From Flavobacteriia bacterium (lineage in GTDB: Bacteria > Bacteroidota > Bacteroidia > Flavobacteriales > Flavobacteriaceae), in NCBI GenBank assembly GCA_011330545.1, contig DRQI01000419.1, positions 1-7,731 of the forward strand: a stretch of 7,731 bases of DNA. Direction: 5' to 3'. The notes beneath the pieces are model-generated. The model was given only the letters and a program-made list of their open reading frames with translations. It was not told the origin of the DNA and searched no databases. This document shows positions 1 through 3,848 of the stretch, one piece after another. Every line of letters begins with the position of its first letter. Positions within the stretch are counted from its first letter, which is position 1. The position numbers and the translations under genes are program-made.

Positions 1-304
1 AAAATGAGACCGTAATCGTTGCATCTTTAATCGTTTCGGGTACTTTCAGCAAGAACTCTCCCTCAGCATTTGTTATGGTACTAATATTTGTGTTATCAAC
101 AGTAAGAGATGCAAATACCAATGGATTACCTGATTGGCTATCAACTACAACTCCGCTGTATTCGGCATATTCGATCTTACTTTGTTGTGTTTGTTTTTGG
201 ATACTGGCAAAAGATTGCAATGTAGTAAGGCATCCCAAAACGAATAGTAATGTTACCATACTTATAAGTGTTCTTTGAAATAAAAAGCAGTTAATTTTTT
301 TCAT
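1..304 (-). CDS. Partial carboxypeptidase-regulatory-like domain protein, N-terminus only
   Basis: The reverse strand reads open from an ATG at 304-302 to the window edge: 101 codons plus one base, with the C-terminal part lying outside. Residues 1-33 form a signal peptide (MKK start, hydrophobic stretch LISMVTLLFVLGC, then SFAS). From about residue 49 it reads YSGVVVDSQSGNPLVFASL, then TNAEGEFLLKVP and TITVSF. This is the beta-sandwich pattern of the CarboxypepD_reg-like domain (G-V-V-D, P-L-V-F-A, N-A-E-G-E-F). In Bacteroidota this domain sits at the N-terminus of TonB-dependent receptors and of other envelope proteins. Which one this is cannot be decided, because no plug or other downstream domain is in view. 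Cys25 lies within the hydrophobic stretch, so a lipoprotein is possible, but the SFAS site favours ordinary signal peptidase I cleavage. No clear ribosome binding site precedes the start. Confidence 0.8.
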   Translation of the reverse strand, partial: MKKINCFLFQRTLISMVTLLFVLGCLTTLQSFASIQKQTQQSKIEYAEYSGVVVDSQSGNPLVFASLTVDNTNISTITNAEGEFLLKVPETIKDATITVSF

Positions 305-655
305 CGGTTTATAATTAATGTTTTCCAGCCATCAAGTTAAACATCTATATAATATTGCTATCTGTGTATAGCATCATTACTTTTAGATATTTTCATGATT
401 TGTAAATTTTAAGAAGTAATTTATTAACGGGCGTAAAGCCTTGGTTTGAAGATCACAATAAATTTACAAAGAGCAAAGCATTTATGAGCCATCAAATTTT
501 GTTAAAATTATGTTAAGCCCTATAAAAAGAGACAGTATTATATTAGAAGGCAAAGGCATTTTTACTGACATTGCATCAATGTTTTTATAATCAAACAAAG
601 GGCTTCAAATCCTTTCACGGTTTGTTAAAGCGCTTATGAGTTTTGAAAAAATAAG
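305..655. other. Gene-free AT-rich spacer
   Basis: This is the upstream region of the minus-strand partial gene. I found no open frame with protein-like content on either strand and no RNA gene. No convincing promoter was found; the closest -7-like sequence upstream of position 304 is TAACTTGA on the minus strand, which is poor. A weak hairpin (ACATTG-cat-CAATGT, 568-582) is followed by a few T on the plus strand, but no plus-strand gene lies upstream within the window. The right end (648-655) is the left target-site duplication of the adjacent mobile element. Confidence 0.6.
648..655. repeat. Left 8-bp target-site duplication (AAAATAAG)
   Basis: AAAATAAG directly precedes the GTGACTATTCAG end of the element and recurs exactly at 1120-1127, directly after its other end (CTGAATAGTTAC). 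An exact 8-bp match abutting both terminal inverted repeats marks a single insertion event. The motif is A-rich, so chance matching is easier than usual, but both copies are in register with the ends and the match stops there: the next outer base is A on the left, and on the right the preceding base already belongs to the element. Confidence 0.8.
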
Positions 656-781
656 GTGACTATTCAGGTAGTCCGTTTTGAGGCAGAAATCAGCTATTCT
701 TTTGATTGTAAAAGAAAAATTTCACAAAAACACGCGAAAAAAAGCATTTTATTAGCGAAATGCAATCTCCTGAATGATTAC
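656..781 (+). repeat. Unit copy A of the element (126 bp)
   Basis: This unit runs from GTGACTATTCAGG (656-668) to CCTGAATGATTAC (769-781). Those ends are inverted repeats of each other at 10 of 13 positions. Its interior matches copy B in the same orientation: TTTTGAGGCA, AAA and CAGCTATT at 676-698 (21 of 23 identical to 1035-1057), then AGCATTT and GCGAAAT near 742-761, then CTGAAT and TTAC at the right end. It lacks its own target duplication: AAAATAAG on the left does not match AATCCTTA on the right. Confidence 0.65.
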
Positions 782-840
782 AATCCTTAAATTGATGTAC
801 TCATTGCCTTATGTTTTTTGGAATAAACCCTTCCGTCTAC

Positions 841-1000
841 ACCTATGGCATAGCCACCTTCCCTTTAAAGAGAAGGAGTTAGCATTTGCCTGTAATTTAA
901 TAGTATACCATTTTAATCCTTTTCTACAAAACTCCCCTCTTCCCGAAGTTTCGGGATTAAGGAGGGGTGGGACGCGTCCGTAAGCGCGTCTCGGGGTGGT
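841..1000. repeat. Mirrored REP-like palindrome cassette
   Basis: Four hairpins are arranged symmetrically around a spacer of about 55 bp. On the left are CTATG-g-CATAG (843-853) and CCTTC-c-CTTTAAAG-a-GAAGG (857-876). On the right is an arm starting ACTCCCC (931-937) that pairs imperfectly with AAGGAGGGG (959-967) around a CCCGAA-gt-TTCGGG core (942-955), followed by GACGCG-tccgtaag-CGCGTC (971-990) and TCGGGGTGGT (991-1000). The outer borders, ACACC on the left and GGGGTGGT on the right, are also roughly complementary. The layout (C-rich arm, variable small palindrome, G-rich arm) resembles the dispersed intergenic palindromes common in Bacteroidota genomes. The 69-codon frame across it is a product of these repeats and is not called as a gene. 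Confidence 0.6.
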
Positions 1001-1014
1001 GATTTTTAAATTTC

Positions 1015-1119
1015 TTAACTAATAAACTGTTTCATTTTGAGGCATAAAACAGCTATTTTGGCTGTTAAACAGGCAAAAAAGAGCATTTATGGGCGAAATA
1101 TGAGTGACTGAATAGTTAC
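1015..1119 (+). repeat. Unit copy B of the element (about 105 bp)
   Basis: This is the second, shorter copy of the 656-781 unit in the same orientation. The core TTTTGAGGCA, AAA and CAGCTATT lies at 1035-1057. GCATTT, GCGAAAT and CTGAATAGTTAC follow up to 1119. The left end (TTAACTAATAAAC, 1015-1027) looks like a decayed GTRACTATTCAG end: its first seven bases match copy A at five positions. The right end is the intact outer terminus of the whole element. Confidence 0.55.
1048..1066 (-). terminator. Possible weak terminator of the 1140-1817 gene
   Basis: Read on the minus strand this is AACAGC-caaaata-GCTGTT followed by TTATG, giving a perfect 6-bp stem and a run of four T. It lies about 75-90 nt past the stop codon of the minus-strand lipoprotein gene, within copy B of the mobile element. 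The stem is short and the T-run poor. In copy A the corresponding stem is not conserved, so it may be a local accident. Confidence 0.25.
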
Positions 1120-1127
1120 AAAATAAG
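1120..1127. repeat. Right 8-bp target-site duplication (AAAATAAG)
   Basis: This is an exact copy of 648-655, directly after the right terminal inverted repeat. Removing 656-1127 would restore a plausible empty site reading AAAATAAG then TTGTAAATGG, just downstream of the lipoprotein gene. Confidence 0.8.
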
Positions 1128-1139
1128 TTGTAAATGGTA

Positions 1140-1817
1140 TTATTTTGCCGGAGGCGTAATCATTATATGAGCATTCGCTTTGCCGGGATACATTAGCCAA
1201 GGATGTCCGGGCCCATTAGGTTTTAATGACAATCCTGTAGTTTCTTGTGTTGCGAACGGTATATAAACTACATAACGGTATACCGCATTTTTCACTTCTC
1301 CTGTTTTGGTATCAAACCAACCATCGGTTCCGTGAAGTATGTGTAACGTCGCAGGCTTTTTAGGCATGGGCAAGGTTCCTGCTTTGGCTTCTTTTTCTCT
1401 AATTTCCCTGCGCTCACCGGCAGATTTTCCTTCGGCTTTCAATGCCCTTCCGCGCGCCATATAAGGGTCTAAGTCTTTATGGTAACAATCAACTTCAAAA
1501 CCTGCCCTATTCGGGTCATCGGCTAAACAAACCATTTCATTGGTACCTTCACGCAAGGTGATAAAATTACCGGCATCGTCATAGCCGTATACTTTTGCCC
1601 CTGCCCTCATCTCCTCAGGTGCTGCCATCACCGCCGCCGCAATTTGTTGTTCTTTGGTAAGTTTTTGATTTTTAGGGGCTTCTTCTACTTTTTTTGCCGG
1701 CACAGCTTCTTTGTCAGCAACCGGTTTTGTTTGTTCTTTGCCTTCTTTACAACTGATAAGTAGTGTTAAAACGGTGGCTGTAAAGAATAGTGTAAGGTAT
1801 TTTTTTGAAATATACAT
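1140..1817 (-). CDS. Lipoprotein of unknown function, 225 aa
   Basis: The N-terminus (MYISKKY, hydrophobic 8-20, lipobox LISC with Cys23) indicates lipid anchoring. Residues 24-58 are a K/E/A/P-rich flexible linker. The globular part starts near QIAAAVMAAPEEMRAGAKV (59-76), followed by LREGTNEMVC (88-97), a second cysteine in VDCYH (Cys111), a charged helical stretch KAEGKSAGERREIREKEAK (127-145), and a C-terminus with GPGHPWLMYPG (202-212) and AHIMITPP (216-223). Cys97 and Cys111 are the only cysteines in the mature domain, so a disulfide is plausible outside the cytoplasm. The 'APEE.R.GA.V ... LREGTN ... C ... C' pattern recalls a group of secreted bacterial proteins usually annotated as hypothetical; that is recollection, not a search result. 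No function can be assigned. It is divergent from the dipeptidase gene. The ATG at 1817 fits the signal sequence exactly. Confidence 0.85.
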   Translation of the reverse strand: MYISKKYLTLFFTATVLTLLISCKEGKEQTKPVADKEAVPAKKVEEAPKNQKLTKEQQIAAAVMAAPEEMRAGAKVYGYDDAGNFITLREGTNEMVCLADDPNRAGFEVDCYHKDLDPYMARGRALKAEGKSAGERREIREKEAKAGTLPMPKKPATLHILHGTDGWFDTKTGEVKNAVYRYVVYIPFATQETTGLSLKPNGPGHPWLMYPGKANAHIMITPPAK

Positions 1818-1847
1818 GGTGTATTGCTTATTAAAATTTTGTTGGTA

Positions 1848-1855
1848 CCAATTTA
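1848..1855 (-). promoter_or_regulatory. Candidate -7 box for the lipoprotein gene
   Basis: On the minus strand this reads TAAATTGG, seven of eight matching the Bacteroidota -7 consensus TAnnTTTG. Its first base is 38 nt before the ATG. No TTG-type -33 element is at the usual distance, so the call rests on the -7 match and spacing alone. Confidence 0.3.
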
Positions 1856-1941
1856 CTATAAATATTTTAGTAAAATGTTAAAATTTAATATGGCAGCTAT
1901 TTTCAATCTTATGAAGAAACCTTTAGTTTAAAATAATTACC

Positions 1942-1949
1942 TACATTTA
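1942..1949 (+). promoter_or_regulatory. Candidate -7 box for the dipeptidase gene
   Basis: TACATTTA matches TAnnTTTG at seven of eight positions and starts 36 nt before the ATG at 1978, implying a leader of roughly 20-25 nt. No clear TTG lies at the -33 position. The predicted leader contains a four-codon frame at 1964-1978 (Met-Asn-Pro-Tyr-stop) whose TAA overlaps the dipeptidase ATG; this may be chance. Confidence 0.35.
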
Positions 1950-1977
1950 GGCAGTAAAACTTTATGAACCCTTACTA

Positions 1978-3279
1978 ATGAAAACAATATTCAAATTAAT
2001 AGTATTACTTCTTATGATAGTATCGTGTAATTCCGAAAAATCATCCAACCAAAATGAAATCTTACAAAAAGCCAAAGAAATCCATAAACGTGTCATTACT
2101 TTAGATACCCATAATGACATCAATGTCAAAAATTTTACGGATAGTATCAACTATTCACAGCGTCTAGAAACCCAAGTAAATATTCCGAAAATGAAAGAAG
2201 GCGGATTGGATGTTACATGGCTTATTGTGTATACCGGGCAAGATTCTCTCAACGAAAAAGGCTATCAAAAAGCCTATGACAATGCCATGTCAAAATTCAC
2301 CGCTATTCATAGGTTGGTAGAAAAATATGCCCCCGATGAAATTGAATTGGCCTTGACCTCTAAGGACGTACGCCGTATTCATGCTACCGGAAAAAAAGTA
2401 GCAATGATAGGTATTGAAAACGGTTATCCTATAGGAGAAGACCTAAATAATGTCAAAAAATTCTATGACCTTGGCGGAAGGTATATGTCACTAGCGCATA
2501 ATGGGCATAGTCAGTTAAGCGATTCAAATACAGGTGAAAAAGACAGTGTTTGGTTGCATCACGGACTCAGCGCCTTGGGCAAACAAGTCATTGCCGAAAT
2601 GAATAAATACGGAATGATGATAGATATCTCACACCCTTCAAAAGAAGCCATCAAACAGATGATACAATTGTCTAAAGCCCCGGTGATTGCTTCACATTCT
2701 TCATCAAGGGCACTATGTAACCACAGTAGAAATTTAGACGATGAATTACTAAAATTACTCAAAGAAAACGGCGGCGTTGTTCAAACGGTAGCCTTTAGCA
2801 GTTATTTGAATACTAAAAAAGATACGCTCTATAGAAATGCTGTTAAGCCTTTATACGAAGCGATTGCCAAAGATTTAGGTGTCGCACTTATAGACCGAAA
2901 AGATTTTGGTACCAAAACCGACCAAGAAATTGAAGAGCTCTTTGAAAATTTAAAGAAAATCAAAAAAATTGCAACCAAAGACCCAAGAATGCAAGAGATT
3001 AAGAAAAAAACACCCCCGGTAAGCGTGAAAGACCTCGTAGACCATATTGATTATATGGTGAACCTTATTGGAATTGACCACGTGGGTATCAGCTCAGATT
3101 TTGATGGCGGTGGTGGTATTGAAGGCTGGAGTGACGCTTCCGAGACTTTTAATGTAACACTTGAATTAGTAAAGCGTGGATACACTGAAAATCAAATCGC
3201 TAAGTTATGGAGCGGTAATTTATTACGCGTGCTTGACGAATGCCAAAAAACAGCACAGCAACTTCAAGAGAAACATTAA
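1978..3279 (+). CDS. M19 family membrane dipeptidase, lipoprotein, 433 aa
   Basis: This is a zinc dipeptidase of the renal dipeptidase (M19) family, which hydrolyses dipeptides, in bacteria often including ones with a C-terminal D-residue. A lipoprotein signal peptide (MKTIFK, hydrophobic core, IVSC with Cys17) places it in the envelope. The binuclear metal site is complete by comparison with human DPEP1. H45 and D47 lie in LDTHNDI (family H-x-D). E147 in GIENGY is the bridging glutamate. H219 lies in IDISHPS, H240 in ASHSSSRA, and D374 in GISSDFDGG. The segment LGGRYMSLAHNGHSQLSDS (165-183) is also characteristic. A Lys/Glu-rich insert at about 306-347 lies between the last His and the final Asp. 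Length is normal for the family. The start is fixed by the signal peptide; there is no Shine-Dalgarno-like sequence. Its stop codon overlaps the convergent thioesterase stop. Substrate range cannot be read from the sequence. Confidence 0.95.
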   Translation: MKTIFKLIVLLLMIVSCNSEKSSNQNEILQKAKEIHKRVITLDTHNDINVKNFTDSINYSQRLETQVNIPKMKEGGLDVTWLIVYTGQDSLNEKGYQKAYDNAMSKFTAIHRLVEKYAPDEIELALTSKDVRRIHATGKKVAMIGIENGYPIGEDLNNVKKFYDLGGRYMSLAHNGHSQLSDSNTGEKDSVWLHHGLSALGKQVIAEMNKYGMMIDISHPSKEAIKQMIQLSKAPVIASHSSSRALCNHSRNLDDELLKLLKENGGVVQTVAFSSYLNTKKDTLYRNAVKPLYEAIAKDLGVALIDRKDFGTKTDQEIEELFENLKKIKKIATKDPRMQEIKKKTPPVSVKDLVDHIDYMVNLIGIDHVGISSDFDGGGGIEGWSDASETFNVTLELVKRGYTENQIAKLWSGNLLRVLDECQKTAQQLQEKH

Positions 3280-3286
3280 TTCTCTT
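3266..3286. terminator. Inverted repeat across the two convergent stop codons
   Basis: AAGAGAA (3266-3272) and TTCTCTT (3280-3286) form a perfect 7-bp inverted repeat around a 7-nt loop holding both overlapping stop codons (TAA at 3277-3279 on plus, TAA at 3278-3276 on minus). It would fold in transcripts of either direction, so a shared bidirectional terminator is possible. The stem is AT-rich and lacks a proper T-run on either strand, so termination is uncertain. Confidence 0.3.
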
Positions 3287-3692
3287 TGGTGAAAATTGCA
3301 TTAATAGTATTGTCTATGCGTTTAGGGCGCAATGTTTGAGCATCCAATAAACACCAAGTAGTCTTTGATTTTGTCAAAAGTACATCGTTGCAATAAACAT
3401 GTACAATTCGGGTTGACTTTACGCCTTTAACATCCTCAATCCACGTGTAAATTGTAAGTAAATCATTTTCAAAAGCGGGTTTCAAATAATCTATTTCATG
3501 ACGCAATGCCACCCAAATACAGCGTTCTTTAATTTCTTTAGAAGCCAGTTTATCCCAATGCATTTCAGAAACCTCTTGTACCCATTGCAAATACACAATA
3601 TTATTTACATGGTTTAACGCATCAATATGCTGAGCTTGTACACTGAGCGAATAATGAAATGAAACTTTATTTTTTGGAACTTTCGTATTCAT
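3276..3692 (-). CDS. Hotdog-fold acyl-CoA thioesterase (4HBT family), 138 aa
   Basis: This is probably a cytoplasmic thioesterase hydrolysing acyl-CoA or acyl-ACP thioesters. Near the N-terminus, HIDALNHVNNIVYLQWVQE (22-40) carries the family signature D-x-x-x-H-V-N-N-x-x-Y, with Asp24 at the position of the catalytic Asp of 4-hydroxybenzoyl-CoA thioesterase. It is followed by the long-helix residues EVSEMHWDKLAS. Later strands read HEIDYLKPAFENDLLTIYTW, STRIVHVY and KSKTTWCLLDAQTLRPKRI, the usual order for one hotdog domain of about 130-140 residues. There is no signal peptide. The gene is convergent with the dipeptidase, overlapping it by 4 nt at the stop codons, and divergent from the TonB receptor gene. 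Nothing in the context tells which acyl group it acts on. Confidence 0.92.
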   Translation of the reverse strand: MNTKVPKNKVSFHYSLSVQAQHIDALNHVNNIVYLQWVQEVSEMHWDKLASKEIKERCIWVALRHEIDYLKPAFENDLLTIYTWIEDVKGVKSTRIVHVYCNDVLLTKSKTTWCLLDAQTLRPKRIDNTINAIFTKEN

Positions 3693-3722
3693 ATTGAAGA
3701 GTGGCTAATGCCTATTTTTCTA

Positions 3723-3740
3723 CAAATCTATACAAATTTA
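3723..3740 (-). promoter_or_regulatory. Tandem -7 boxes for the thioesterase gene
   Basis: On the minus strand there are two perfect TAnnTTTG matches 10 bp apart: TAAATTTG (3740-3733) and TAGATTTG (3730-3723). The nearer starts 38 nt before the ATG at 3692. A TTG at 3770-3768 lies 27 nt upstream of the first box, longer than the usual -33 to -7 spacing, so the -33 element remains unclear. Confidence 0.45.
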
Positions 3741-3811
3741 AAAAGATGCCTATTATTGCTATTAAACCAATTGTTAATAAAAAAGAAATCTCCATAAAAA
3801 ATAAAAAAATA

Positions 3812-3829
3812 GTTATACCTTCGGATAAC
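3812..3829 (+). promoter_or_regulatory. Hairpin / -7-like site upstream of the TonB receptor gene
   Basis: GTTAT-a-CC-TTC-GG-ATAAC forms a 7-bp stem with one bulged A and a three-base loop, ending 19 nt before the ATG at 3849. The same bases include TACCTTCG (3816-3823), seven of eight for the -7 consensus TAnnTTTG, starting 33 nt before the ATG. No TTG -33 element is placed correctly. It could be a promoter box, a protein-binding palindrome or a leader hairpin; the sequence does not decide. Confidence 0.3.
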
Positions 3830-3848
3830 CATTCAAAACAAAACCACC

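Larger units (their letters stand above)
656..1119. mobile_element. 464-bp non-autonomous (MITE-like) element, IS66-type ends
   Basis: The left end reads GTGACTATTCAG (656-667). The right end (1108-1119), read on the minus strand, is GTAACTATTCAG, a match of 11 of 12. The element is flanked by the perfect 8-bp duplication AAAATAAG (648-655, 1120-1127). From family knowledge, IS66 elements usually have ends starting GTAA and make 8-bp duplications, so the family call is inferred from ends and duplication alone. There is no transposase: the longest open frame inside (774-983) is a 69-codon read-through of palindromic repeats. The element would need a transposase supplied in trans. It contains two diverged direct copies of a smaller unit (656-781 and 1015-1119) around a palindrome-rich centre. 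It sits 12 bp past the right-hand duplication from the stop codon of the 1140-1817 lipoprotein gene and interrupts no gene. Confidence 0.78.

Noticed and set aside
75..278. 67-codon plus-strand frame
   Set aside because: It lies opposite the minus-strand secreted protein, which has a signal peptide and a recognisable domain.
477..489. AGCATTTATGAGC, nearly identical to AGCATTTATGGGC at 1082-1094, as a third relic of the mobile unit
   Set aside because: The match is only 13 bp in AT-rich DNA, and neighbouring blocks of the unit are missing around it.
568..586. Hairpin ACATTG-cat-CAATGT followed by TTTT, as a terminator
   Set aside because: The stem is short and AT-rich, no plus-strand gene precedes it, and on the minus strand it lacks a T-run.
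774..983. 69-codon plus-strand frame inside the mobile element
   Set aside because: It runs through the palindromic arms and their spacer; the peptide (HLPFKEKEL, LRRGGTRP) is what such repeats produce by translation, with no domain character or start signal.
843..990. CRISPR array or structured non-coding RNA
   Set aside because: The palindromes are neither regularly spaced nor identical, and they have no spacers or cas genes; the mirrored layout fits REP-like repeats better.
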